Shown piece by piece: positions 1 through 8,194 of a stretch of 12,413 nucleotides of DNA. The translations under genes were made by a program, and so were the position numbers. The stretch is from NCBI GenBank assembly GCA_943912835.1, contig CALTVJ010000054.1, positions 1-12,413 on the forward strand, in the 5' to 3' direction. Origin of the DNA: an uncultured Porphyromonas sp. Its GTDB lineage: Bacteria > Bacteroidota > Bacteroidia > Bacteroidales > Porphyromonadaceae. Numbering within the stretch: the first letter of the stretch is position 1; each line of letters opens with the position of its first letter. Under the pieces are notes generated by a model. The model ran no database searches. It was not told the origin of the DNA and saw nothing but the letters and a program-made list of their open reading frames with translations.

Positions 1-18
1 TCCCTTACTTCTTACTCG

Positions 19-26
19 CAAAGGTA
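19..26 (-). promoter_or_regulatory. Candidate Bacteroidota -7 box facing out of the window
   Basis: On the minus strand this reads TACCTTTG, an exact fit to the Bacteroidota sigma-A -7 consensus TAnnTTTG. It would drive a leftward gene beyond the window edge. No clear -33 TTTG was identified at the usual spacing, so this is a motif match only. Confidence 0.3.
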
Positions 27-242
27 CTGATTATCCGATGAAAAACGACTGAAATAGAAGAATTTCGCGATCCTCGTTAAAATTACGCCTAAACCTTTGC
101 TTATATACTCATATTTCTAGTATCAAACTCGCTCCATACTATTGAGAATCACCTTCGTAAGGCGAGGCTGAAAACGTAGGCTGAGAGCTTTCTCCCTTAT
201 CAACGAAATAATCTGATTTACAAATTTATAACTGTATGCCTT

Positions 243-920
243 ATGACCATTCAAGAACTATTTTCGTCTAAACCCATTGTCGAAATAGAGGAACAAATCT
301 TCGACCATTTCCCCGATACAGCGAGACACCCATTCAAGAAAAGCTCCAAGCAAGTTATTGAGGAGCTCCTCAAGGTGCGTAAACGTCTATTAGACGAACA
401 TTTTGTCTTTGATGAAACAACCAAGGCCCTTCTACGAGATTTCAACGAAACTATTAAGTCCGAACTGCTTCGCATGAGGACGGAGGCTATCAAGATGCAC
501 GAAGCTATTCTGCAAGTATATTTAGATAAAGCGGATATATGTACAGAGGCGATCTGCTTCCTTGGCTACGAGTATTCTAAGATGCATCCTATTCAGAGCG
601 AGCGAGCCCACCAAATGTGGGAGGTACTCAATGCTACTTATGACTGCTACATGCCTCTATATGCGGATGGTGTAGACGGAGGGCAGATATTCCTGCGAGG
701 ACGTTCTTATCCCTCGGAAGTGGATGTCTTGTGGCTGGGAGAAAAGACCAAGAACTGGAATCTTGGGCTTGACCGCACACTGAGTGCTGATATGAGCTTG
801 GTCTATGCCTTTCATAATCTATGGGATCACACCGCTTTCTCCATTTATGATTTGCTTTGGGTGCGTGACTTCAATATTGAGATCAAAATAGAGTATGACG
901 ACAAAAAGACCTTGTTCTGA
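243..920 (+). CDS. Hypothetical protein, 225 aa
   Basis: I do not recognise the family. The ATG at 243 opens a 225-codon frame. The first half is charged and probably helical (about residues 33-95, rich in K, E, R and L). The C-terminal part (about 150-225) is richer in aromatics, with several W, Y and F residues, and looks like a mixed alpha/beta domain. No signal peptide or membrane segment is visible, so it is probably cytoplasmic. It points the same way as the DUF262 pair but is separated from it by 339 bases, so co-transcription is uncertain. Being beside a restriction-type pair, it could be accessory or defence-linked, but nothing in the sequence shows that directly. Confidence 0.7.
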   Translation: MTIQELFSSKPIVEIEEQIFDHFPDTARHPFKKSSKQVIEELLKVRKRLLDEHFVFDETTKALLRDFNETIKSELLRMRTEAIKMHEAILQVYLDKADICTEAICFLGYEYSKMHPIQSERAHQMWEVLNATYDCYMPLYADGVDGGQIFLRGRSYPSEVDVLWLGEKTKNWNLGLDRTLSADMSLVYAFHNLWDHTAFSIYDLLWVRDFNIEIKIEYDDKKTLF

Positions 921-1259
921 TCTGGCTTAATCTCTGTGATATCATCTTTATAAACACGACCTATGATAACCCTCTTCATAATTCCCATAAGTATTTAGAA
1001 AAGAGATACAAGTTTATTTATTAGTTATATCTTATTAATTTTGTTGGGACAACTTAACCTCTAAGAAAGAGAGGGCGGGGGAGGTTGGTCATCGATGAAA
1101 TGTCGGAGGTTATCCCCGAGAAGCTAAAATCGGCTTTGCCCACGATTTAAACAATGGATAAAGAGTTTAACAACAAAGTATATAAGTGATATCTCATCTG
1201 CAACAAACATATTGTACCCTGATTGATGGGACGTGTAAGCGTATATAGTCAATTCCTAA
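921..1259. other. Gene-poor gap ahead of the DUF262 pair
   Basis: No credible gene is seen. The gap holds a TAATTTTG at 1036-1043 on the plus strand, which fits the Bacteroidota -7 pattern TAnnTTTG, and a small hairpin (CCTCT at 1058-1062 with AGAGG at 1070-1074). The only frames are tiny, such as a 16-codon one at 1100-1150. The TAATTTTG could be the promoter of the DUF262 pair with a leader of roughly 200 bases, but a matching -33 element is weak (TTTA near 1013). The stretch may be residue of an older insertion boundary. Confidence 0.4.
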
Positions 1260-2777
1260 ATGAATACTCTGATTCTATCAATAACCACGATAGGTGATTT
1301 ACTCCTTCGCAAAACTATAACTAATGGCGGAAAGCCCATTCAGAATGTAACATTATCTGTGCCTGCCTATCAGCGTCCATATAAATGGACAGCACGCAAT
1401 GTAATACAATTACTTGATGACATTCTTGAAGCTAAGAATAGGAATAAAGAAAGATATCGAGTTGGCACTCTAATCCTCCACAAAACAATAGAAAAAGAAG
1501 AAGAAATATATAACATTGTAGATGGACAGCAACGTACAATCACATTCGCACTACTTTTGACGGCGTTAGGAGGAGAAGATGGTATAGATTTTTTGAAGCA
1601 AGAATTATACAATAATGTGTACAATCGCCATAATATAGCGAACAACTATAATGCAATATTACGTAGAGTAGGACTAAAAAATGGTGATAGAGATTTGATT
1701 GCCCAGCATCAACGAGAGATGCAAAGTCTTAAAGATTACATTGAGAGTCGGTGCGAGTTGATTGTTGTGATTCCTCCTGATGTGTCGGAGGCTTTTCAAT
1801 TCTTCGACTCTCAGAATGCTCGAGGCAAAGCATTATATCCTCACGACCTACTGAAAGCCTACCATCTTCGTGAGATGAATGATGTTCGGGAAGACGAACT
1901 GGAAAGAATCGTAAAAGAATGGGAGCAGGTTTCACAAAGAGGTTTAGCAGATTTCTTTGGTAATTATTTATATCGTATTAAAGAATGGGTTTCAGGTAAC
2001 AAAGCTTATGCATTGACGGAGTATAACCTCCATATATTCAAAGGTATTACCCGTTCGGAAAGAACTCCTTATGCCCAATTTTATAAGAGTGCTTATTGTT
2101 ATGCAGATATGGTAAACTCGTCTGCCATGCCTTTTGTTTCAGGCTCTCAGAATCTAAATGCTTTCCAATTAGACACGCCTATAATTGCAGGGAAACCATT
2201 CTTTGAATATACAAAGCATTATTATCGTATTCTCAAAGACATCCAGAACAACAACAAGTATGAAGGATTCTATATCAACGACAATACAATAGTCAAAACT
2301 CTGGATCGATATTTCAATAAGGGGGTTGGTAATAGAATTGCTCGCCTGCTGTTTGAAACCTCTGTACTACTTTATGTTGATCGATTTTGTCCAGAATCCT
2401 ATCCAACAAGAGAGGACATAGCCTTATTTGAGCAATTTGTTATATATGCCTTTATTTGGGCTTATTCTTTGAGGGCACAATATGCTAATCTAGGTTGGCT
2501 TTCGGCACAAAACTACATCATAGGTGAGAACGAAAAAATCAATGCATTCAATATGTACAAATTGATTGCTAAGCAAGATACACCGATTGTATTGTTGAGT
2601 GTTTTGGCGGAAAAACTTATGCCTCTATCAAAAGGAGATATTAAAGATGGTTGGGCTAAAAAATGCTACGAGTGTAGTGATGAAGGTGGAACTTTAGCAA
2701 GCCTAAAGGATAAAGAAGATGGGGTATACCAAAACTATCTTTATTTCTTCCAAGTGAATGGATTCTATAACAACTAA
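1260..2777 (+). CDS. DUF262 (GmrS-like) protein without an HNH domain
   Basis: This is a DUF262-family protein, the ParB/sulfiredoxin-like module of GmrSD-type restriction systems, which binds and hydrolyses nucleotides. Visible family motifs are VPAYQRPYKW (residues 34-43), VDGQQR (87-92) and FFDSQNARG followed by the DLLKAYHLR stretch (about 181-204). The long C-terminal part (205-505) is helical and shows no His-x-x-Pro or LGN-type signature, so no DUF1524 nuclease is seen. The start is the ATG at 1260. The next gene begins 5 bases after its stop and carries both DUF262 and the HNH domain, so the two are very likely co-expressed and probably act together against foreign or modified DNA. 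Base composition looks more AT-rich than the operon on the right, consistent with separate acquisition. Whether this copy is an active NTPase is inference. Confidence 0.85.
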   Translation: MNTLILSITTIGDLLLRKTITNGGKPIQNVTLSVPAYQRPYKWTARNVIQLLDDILEAKNRNKERYRVGTLILHKTIEKEEEIYNIVDGQQRTITFALLLTALGGEDGIDFLKQELYNNVYNRHNIANNYNAILRRVGLKNGDRDLIAQHQREMQSLKDYIESRCELIVVIPPDVSEAFQFFDSQNARGKALYPHDLLKAYHLREMNDVREDELERIVKEWEQVSQRGLADFFGNYLYRIKEWVSGNKAYALTEYNLHIFKGITRSERTPYAQFYKSAYCYADMVNSSAMPFVSGSQNLNAFQLDTPIIAGKPFFEYTKHYYRILKDIQNNNKYEGFYINDNTIVKTLDRYFNKGVGNRIARLLFETSVLLYVDRFCPESYPTREDIALFEQFVIYAFIWAYSLRAQYANLGWLSAQNYIIGENEKINAFNMYKLIAKQDTPIVLLSVLAEKLMPLSKGDIKDGWAKKCYECSDEGGTLASLKDKEDGVYQNYLYFFQVNGFYNN

Positions 2778-2782
2778 AGACA

Positions 2783-4810
2783 ATGAAAGGCTTGAAAAAC
2801 ATTCTTGAGGAGTGCTCAATTAAGAATATTTATCTCGAGAACAGAGGCACTCCAATATTCTATAAGATACCTATTTATCAGCGTAATTACGCTTGGGAGC
2901 GAGACGAGATACGCGCCTTGATAAAGGACGTGTATGATTCATTGAAGTTGAGTAAGCTAGTTTACTATATCGGAACTCTTGTCACCTACAAACGTGATGA
3001 GAATGTCTATGAAATAATTGACGGTCAACAGAGATTAACAACGATCTACATCCTCCTAAAGGCTTTAGATGTAGATAATATAGCGAACACGCTTACTTAC
3101 TCGGCAAGAAAAATCTCGGCAGAGACAATCAAAAATATGACGAGGTCTGAGACAGAAAAGGACATCGCTATTCTGAATGGCTTTGATTATGCAAAGGACG
3201 AAATTAATGATATTGTTGGCGATAAACCAAATGATATTGAAGAGTTTAAGGAGTATTTTTTGAATAATGTGCATATTATCCATTATTGTGTACCAAAAGA
3301 TGTAGACCTCAATCACTATTTTGAGGTGATGAACTCTCGTGGCGAACAATTGGAAAAGCATGAAATAGTGAAGGCTAAGCTCTGCGACAAATTAATCGGT
3401 GATGACGCTGCAATGGAGAAGTTCAGTCGTATTTGGGAGGCTTGTAGCGATATGAACTTCTATATTCAGCAGAAGCTCCCTGAGATGGCCTCAGTCTTTG
3501 ATGAGACAAAACTGAGCTTTAAACTGAGCTTTGACGATTTGCCCCAACCGAATGTAGGGCCCTCTTTGTTATCTGAGAAGAAGTCGATCTCGGAGCTATT
3601 AAAAGTTTCAATAAAAAAGGTAGGGATCGAGGAAGAAGATGATCTAAACGATCGTTTTCAGCCCATAATAGACTTCCCAAACTTTCTCTTGCTTGTTCTA
3701 AAGATTATGAGACTACGAAGCGAGACGAATTTTAATCCTTCTAATTTCTCTCTTGATGATAAAGAGCTTATTAAAGAGTTTGATAAAGCAAGTCTTACCT
3801 CTGATTCTGTTAAAGAGTTTGCATGCACCCTCCTATTAGCAAAGTATTTTCTTGATAACTATGTCATACACCATACAAATGGAGATGATCTAGCTTCTGA
3901 GAACCCTTGGAAGTTACAACGTTATGTCAAGGAGAAAAAATCAGGTTATCTAAAAGGTTTGTATGAGGAGGATACAAAACAAAATGAAATGATACAATTA
4001 CTATCAATGTTTGAAGTCGCCTTTACTCCTAAGCAACGAAAAAACTATTTGTTTTATACCTTATATCACTTATTTGAGAATCCTGACCCTGATTCCTACA
4101 TCGAGTTTCTGAGAAAATTGGCCGACAAGTACTTCTTTGATGTCTATCTTGATAAGAGTAGACTCAATGAGAGAAGCCAACCCAAACCCAATAGTTTTGA
4201 TGAGGCTATTCTCATTGACAATAAATTGAATGTGGAACGATTAGACAGAAGTTGCGACTTTGAGTCTATTTATCCTGTTGGGTCTTCCAATATACCACTG
4301 TATGTATTTAACTACACAGACTACAAGCTTTGGAAGAAATATGCTATCGAATTAAGAGGAAATAAAGAGAAAGATAACCGAATGACGTTTTTTAAGTCCT
4401 TAGGTTGTAGTGATTTTGGGTTAGATGTTTTTAATAATTTCTATTTCTCTCGAACAAGAAAAAGCTTGGAGCATTATTATCCTCAGGCCAAGGCTGGGGA
4501 TGGTAAACCAATTAGTACGCAAGCTATCAACTGCTTCGGTAATTTTGCCATGATCGGTTCTGATTCAAATAGTTCTGGCTCTAACTGGAATACTATAGAC
4601 AAAAAGAATCGCTATCTGGACACAAAGTCTAATCCTGTGAGCGTGGCATCATTAAAGTTTAGAATCATGCTACAAATATGTCAAGATAATTACAATAGTG
4701 GCATTAAAGACGAGAACCAAAAGCGTGAATCTGGTTTAGAATGGAACTTAGAGGATATGAAACTTCATCAGAAACGCATGATAGATATCATTATGGGCAA
4801 AGACCAATGA
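2783..4810 (+). CDS. DUF262-DUF1524 protein, GmrSD-type type IV restriction enzyme
   Basis: Two domains are visible. The N-terminal DUF262 has IPIYQRNYAWE (29-39), DGQQRLTT (80-87) and FEVMNSRGEQL leading into the HEIVKAKL helix (180-200). The C-terminal DUF1524 HNH-type nuclease has LEHYYPQ (562-568, His564 as the likely catalytic base) and then the FGNFAMIGSDSNSS block (585-598), which matches the family's LGNL...S..N.S pattern. In GmrSD, SspE and BrxU this architecture couples NTP hydrolysis at DGQQR to cleavage of phage DNA, often modified DNA. At 675 aa it is within the range of fused members. It follows the 505-aa DUF262 protein by 5 bases, making a two-gene unit in which only this member carries the nuclease. 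Specificity cannot be read from the sequence. Confidence 0.9.
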   Translation: MKGLKNILEECSIKNIYLENRGTPIFYKIPIYQRNYAWERDEIRALIKDVYDSLKLSKLVYYIGTLVTYKRDENVYEIIDGQQRLTTIYILLKALDVDNIANTLTYSARKISAETIKNMTRSETEKDIAILNGFDYAKDEINDIVGDKPNDIEEFKEYFLNNVHIIHYCVPKDVDLNHYFEVMNSRGEQLEKHEIVKAKLCDKLIGDDAAMEKFSRIWEACSDMNFYIQQKLPEMASVFDETKLSFKLSFDDLPQPNVGPSLLSEKKSISELLKVSIKKVGIEEEDDLNDRFQPIIDFPNFLLLVLKIMRLRSETNFNPSNFSLDDKELIKEFDKASLTSDSVKEFACTLLLAKYFLDNYVIHHTNGDDLASENPWKLQRYVKEKKSGYLKGLYEEDTKQNEMIQLLSMFEVAFTPKQRKNYLFYTLYHLFENPDPDSYIEFLRKLADKYFFDVYLDKSRLNERSQPKPNSFDEAILIDNKLNVERLDRSCDFESIYPVGSSNIPLYVFNYTDYKLWKKYAIELRGNKEKDNRMTFFKSLGCSDFGLDVFNNFYFSRTRKSLEHYYPQAKAGDGKPISTQAINCFGNFAMIGSDSNSSGSNWNTIDKKNRYLDTKSNPVSVASLKFRIMLQICQDNYNSGIKDENQKRESGLEWNLEDMKLHQKRMIDIIMGKDQ

Positions 4811-4827
4811 ATCAAGCCAATTGTGTT

Positions 4828-4874
4828 AAACAGCAGAAAGGCTGGCTCGGATTGAGCCAGCCCGTCTGCTGTTT
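4828..4874. terminator. Strong imperfect palindrome, likely bidirectional terminator
   Basis: The arms AAACAGCAGA (4828-4837) and TCTGCTGTTT (4865-4874), and inside them GGCTGGCTC (4840-4848) and GAGCCAGCC (4854-4862), form a long stem with a 5-base loop and one small internal loop. It lies between the stop codons of two convergent units (4810 on plus, 4922 on minus), the expected place for a shared terminator. No long U tract follows on either strand, so the mechanism is inferred from position and stability. Confidence 0.7.
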
Positions 4875-4921
4875 GCTGGGAACGTTCGCTCAGGGGATAA
4901 AAGTCATCTCCCGGATTTAAT

Positions 4922-5976
4922 TCAACTTTTTCCTCTATTTCTTATGGTTCGAACAAAAGTGGAAAGGTAGGTTTGCAGAGCATAGGCGAATATGTAACTC
5001 TTACTGCAACGAATGTATGCATGGGGAGCGGCAATTTGCTCCCACACAAGGGTCAAGATCTTTTGCGGATGTCCTCGTTCGAGACCTTTTTGAAAGAACT
5101 TCGACTTCCAGCCATCTATCTTTTCATAAATCTTTTTCCCAAAATCTCTTCTAAGCTCTCGAGCTTCCAATGGCGAAAATCCAGCCAGGGTTTGGACTAA
5201 AACCGAAGCTTGCTCGCGATAGAGGACGATATTTCGTGTATGGGTTGTTACGCCATAAGGTATTTCAGTCTCAGAGCAAGACATATACTTCTGTAATACG
5301 GCTTCTGCTTGGTCTTCCAGAGCTGCTATGGCGTATGCGTTGCATAGCTCCATCAAACATTGGGGTTTTATTACGGCACAGATAGAGTCAATCATAGGAT
5401 AATAATGTTTCAGATGATGGGAGCTGATTTGTGCCAAGATGCTTGGATCTTCGAGGGGGATTTGACATAGAGACTCCCAATCCAAGCCACTCATTTTCAA
5501 ATCACTATCGAAGTCGATATGCTCGGGTTCAATGCAGATGTAAAAGTATAAATTCCCGAAACGCCAACCCCCAAATTCCTCTCCTTCCTCGCTTATACCA
5601 GATAGACCGAGTTCTTTCATCCACTGCTCGAGGATAGTACAGCTTGCTGGGCTTGTTGCTACTCCGAAATCTATGTATTCAACTGGTTCGGTTCTCCCTG
5701 TTAGTCCATAGTCGTAGGGATTGACACCTATCAGCCCTAAGACATAAGCCCATACAGCATGATTGAGCAGTAAGTTATAGCCCCCCCATGTTTCCTTGCG
5801 AGATGTATGGCTCTGTCTAAAAGCATCAGTTCCTTGGAGATACCAAGGGACTCCAATTCGTCCAACTCTTTTTCTAAATGAGCCAAAGCTTCTATAGAAA
5901 GCTTGAGACCACGGCTATATAGTTTATCGAAGATATAGCTACGGAGGCTTTTCTCCACTGTTGTATTTGATATCAT
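4922..5976 (-). pseudogene. Miniature DnaE-like (Pol III alpha) protein, frame broken at a G7 tract
   Basis: Two open frames join into one DnaE-like protein of about 351 aa. The first runs from ATG 5976 (MISNTTVEKS...) through ARKHGG and then hits a stop after 79 codons. The second is open from the G run to 4922. The N-terminal part resembles the DnaE palm entry (LEKELDELESLGISKEL against RLEYELxxIxxMGF). Next come AVWAYVLGLIGVNPYDYGL (against SLVAYxLGITxxDPLxYxL) and the fingers (IVLYREQ, LAGFSPLEARELRRDFGKK, SKSYIFAYAL). The PHP domain, beta-binding and OB regions are absent. DnaE's PDxDxDF appears as PVEYIDF (5666-5686), so both catalytic Asp are gone; the third (FDFLGL) appears as LKMSGL. 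It should therefore be unable to polymerise. It starts 14 bases after the DprA-like gene. The long open second frame argues for recent, switchable or artefactual breakage rather than old decay. Homology is judged from remembered family motifs. Confidence 0.72.
5781..5787 (-). repeat. G7 homopolymer at the frame break of the DnaE-like gene
   Basis: The plus strand has seven C (seven G in the mRNA). Codons upstream read CAT GGG GGG GCT; the DnaE-like continuation needs GGG GGG GGC. An eight- or five-G allele, polymerase slippage, or a -1 ribosomal slip would rejoin the frames. Poly-G tracts of this length are typical phase-variation sites and also typical sequencing-error sites. Confidence 0.75.
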
Positions 5977-5990
5977 ACTATAGTTTTAAA

Positions 5991-6797
5991 TTATAAGGTT
6001 ATGGGGGCAGCCTTGCCCTCATCGAGTAGTAGGCGATTGCCTCCATTGGCTTCTGTGATTCGATCAAAGGCAACGGTATAGCACTTCTTCTTGTATTTGC
6101 GAGCAAAGTTCATCGTCTTCATCGAGCCGCTCTCTTGGGGGCATTGGGCGAGTATGACAGTATGCGAGAGTGCCGCCTGTAAGCGGTTGCGGGCAATCAG
6201 CCTCGTTGGGTTCGCTTTGACTCCGATAAGTTGCTCCGAGAGAAGCAATCCACCAGACTCAAGTATTCGCTTTTGTAGTCCGACATGTTCTTTGGGATGC
6301 GTGATATCTAAGCCCGAAGCCACAATCGCAATTGTCTTTCCCGATACACTAAGGCACCCCTCGTGAGCCGCTGCATCACAACCCAAAGCAAGTCCACTGA
6401 CAATCACCTCGCCCTGCTCTGCATAACGTTGGCCTAAACGATAAGCAGCATCAAGTCCAGCCCTATCGGTTTCCCTTGCACCAATAATGGCGACAGCCTT
6501 AGCTTCATTGAGCAGGTCCACGTTGCCCAGCAGATGAATCAAGGGCGGAGCATCCTGCCCAATAGCAGTCAGAGCTTTAGGATAGAGCTCATCTTGCCAA
6601 GAGACTGTTTCTATGCCAAGTGCTTCTTGTTTGTCAAGTAGCCGTTCCGCCTTATCTAATAGGTTCTCAAACTCGTCATCTCGTTCATCATAGAGCCGAT
6701 TGAAAGTCTTGAGGCTCATCTGCATAATCTCTCTACTCGATAGCCCAGCCCACTGTAGGCATATGATTTCCTCAAACGTTAGGTTACTGTCCACCAT
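5991..6797 (-). CDS. DprA/Smf-like DNA-processing protein, short form
   Basis: This has a DprA-type Rossmann fold. In order it shows WQDELYPKAL (67-76, cf. YPxxL), APPLIHLLGN (83-92), VAIIGAR (102-108), SGLALGCDAAAHEG (134-147), the THPKEH segment (167-171), RNRLQAALS (203-211) and ESGSMKT (222-228). Canonical DprA binds single-stranded DNA and loads RecA during transformation. Here the protein stops at 268 aa and lacks the C-terminal winged helix of full-length DprA; its N-terminal 60 residues are a helical, HhH-like region. The ATG at 6797 lies inside the last codons of the preceding nuclease gene (14-base overlap), implying translational coupling. Its place between a PD-(D/E)XK nuclease and a DnaE-like protein suggests an operon-specific paralogue that senses DNA or a nucleotide, rather than the housekeeping copy. 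That role is inference. Confidence 0.85.
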   Translation of the reverse strand: MVDSNLTFEEIICLQWAGLSSREIMQMSLKTFNRLYDERDDEFENLLDKAERLLDKQEALGIETVSWQDELYPKALTAIGQDAPPLIHLLGNVDLLNEAKAVAIIGARETDRAGLDAAYRLGQRYAEQGEVIVSGLALGCDAAAHEGCLSVSGKTIAIVASGLDITHPKEHVGLQKRILESGGLLLSEQLIGVKANPTRLIARNRLQAALSHTVILAQCPQESGSMKTMNFARKYKKKCYTVAFDRITEANGGNRLLLDEGKAAPITL

Positions 6798-8154
6798 TGT
6801 TTTCTATCTTCTTTTTCTTTGCTTCTTTCTCTGCTTCCGCTTTAGCCTTTCGCTCTATGTTTTGCTTATTTTTTTTTCTCCAAGAGTTAATGTCTTGTTC
6901 ATGATTCCTCTTATACTCCTCGATTACCTTACGCCTTAGGTCGAAGGCCTTCTCAAACTCTCTCTTCACAACCTTGATAAATAGCTCCTTGTCCCAACAA
7001 TACCATGGTTCTTTCATTTGAGGCTCTAATTTTGCTATTGAATAAGATAAAGAGAGTCTCGCACGTCCATTGTTTTTGGGGTGATTGAGAGTCATGTCCT
7101 CATTTTTTAGATTATCGAGAATATCCTCCCATAGTTTTACAAACTTCTTAACGGATTCCTGATTTCGATAGGCATGCTTATTGTTGTGCCAGCACTCATT
7201 GCTCCAGTATCTATCACTGATTGCAAATTTGAATGTCCCATTTTGAAACGAAATATCAAACTGATAGGGTATTTCGTCTTCTGAGTCATAGACCCAGTAG
7301 GACTCTTTCTTTTTATCATCCACAAAAACACGCTCTGGATACTTCTCGAAATGTATTGCCATATCCGCGTTGCCTCGGGTCTCGCCAACATGCCATCTTT
7401 TGATTAGAGGATTTTGGGGGTTCCCAAGTACTGCCTCCATAACCTTGTATAAATAATACTTCTGCATCAGGGTCTCCATTCCTTTCTCTGAGATGTATTT
7501 TTTATCCTCAGGGAGGTTGTCCCATTGGGGATTGTTATGTTTCTCTCGCACGCTCTTATTCCCATCTGTAAATACATGGGGGAAATTGGCTGGAGCCTTG
7601 AGAAAAGTATCTGTCACCTCTGTCATCCTGCGAATGGTCTCAAAGTATTCGCGAGCGATAACCCAATGAGACTCTCCCTTGGCACCCTCGAAGTATGGCT
7701 TGAGTACTGAGACCAAATCAGAGTATGTTCGATTCTTATATTCTACTTCGCTGTTTTTGGCGGGTTCCCCGATAACAGTTAAGAAGCAGTAGTGTCTCGC
7801 TTGGTCTTGATAGATTTTCTCGACACATTCTTTGTATTTCTTTAGTTGGTTGCTGTGCTGGGAAGACTTGATCTTATTTTCTAAGACCCAACAAGCTTCG
7901 ATGTCGTCTTTGTCTTTCGTTTTCCAAAAGATATCAATGTTCCCCCACTCCAACTCCATTTTGATTTCCTTGTAAACTTTGGTTTCTTCGACACCAAAAA
8001 GCTTATGAAGGACTTGCGAGCGCTCCTCTATTGCGAGGGCCTTACAATCATCACTAAGTAGCCAACCAATTACGGCAGAGTGGACGCGCTCTACGTCTGC
8101 GAGAGCTAAGAGATCAAAGAAGCTGCGTTGTGAGGTGTTTGAGTTTGATTCCAT
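6784..8154 (-). CDS. PD-(D/E)XK nuclease superfamily protein
   Basis: The fold resembles the PDDEXK_4 group. After an N-terminal FFDLLALADVERVHSAVIGWLL stretch comes KEIKMELEWGNIDIFW, then VLENKIKSSQHSNQLKKY. The expected catalytic set is Asp74 (in GNIDI), Glu92 and Lys94 (in ENK), counted from the chosen start. The QLKKY helix that follows is usual for this group. The frame can be opened from a TTG at 8193, but the ATG at 8154 is preferred because the family sequence begins just after it; the longer form would add 13 residues. The C-terminal 40 residues are a Lys/Glu/Ala-rich probable coiled coil. It follows the metallophosphoesterase stop by about 40 bases and overlaps the DprA-like start. 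The substrate is unknown; DNA cleavage in defence is the simplest guess. Confidence 0.8.
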   Translation of the reverse strand: MESNSNTSQRSFFDLLALADVERVHSAVIGWLLSDDCKALAIEERSQVLHKLFGVEETKVYKEIKMELEWGNIDIFWKTKDKDDIEACWVLENKIKSSQHSNQLKKYKECVEKIYQDQARHYCFLTVIGEPAKNSEVEYKNRTYSDLVSVLKPYFEGAKGESHWVIAREYFETIRRMTEVTDTFLKAPANFPHVFTDGNKSVREKHNNPQWDNLPEDKKYISEKGMETLMQKYYLYKVMEAVLGNPQNPLIKRWHVGETRGNADMAIHFEKYPERVFVDDKKKESYWVYDSEDEIPYQFDISFQNGTFKFAISDRYWSNECWHNNKHAYRNQESVKKFVKLWEDILDNLKNEDMTLNHPKNNGRARLSLSYSIAKLEPQMKEPWYCWDKELFIKVVKREFEKAFDLRRKVIEEYKRNHEQDINSWRKKNKQNIERKAKAEAEKEAKKKKIENNGGQ

Positions 8155-8194
8155 CGATATGTTATTTCTTAGTTGTTGTATAAGTGTATTCAAT

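Noticed and set aside
92..99. AACCTTTG as a possible plus-strand -7 box for the 225-aa gene
   Set aside because: The first base does not fit TAnnTTTG, no -33 partner is seen, and it is about 145 bases from the start codon.
1100..1150. A 16-codon frame in the gap before the DUF262 pair
   Set aside because: It is too short and has no family match or ribosome binding site; chance occurrence is likely.
5621..5736. An apparent intergenic gap between the 79-codon frame and the ATG at 5620
   Set aside because: The minus-strand frame stays open through it and encodes DnaE-like sequence (VLGLIGVNPYDYGL), so it is part of the broken gene and not a spacer.
8155..8193. TTG start at 8193 for the PD-(D/E)XK nuclease
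   Set aside because: The ATG at 8154 sits just before the family-like N-terminal segment; the extra 13 residues are low-complexity and unsupported.
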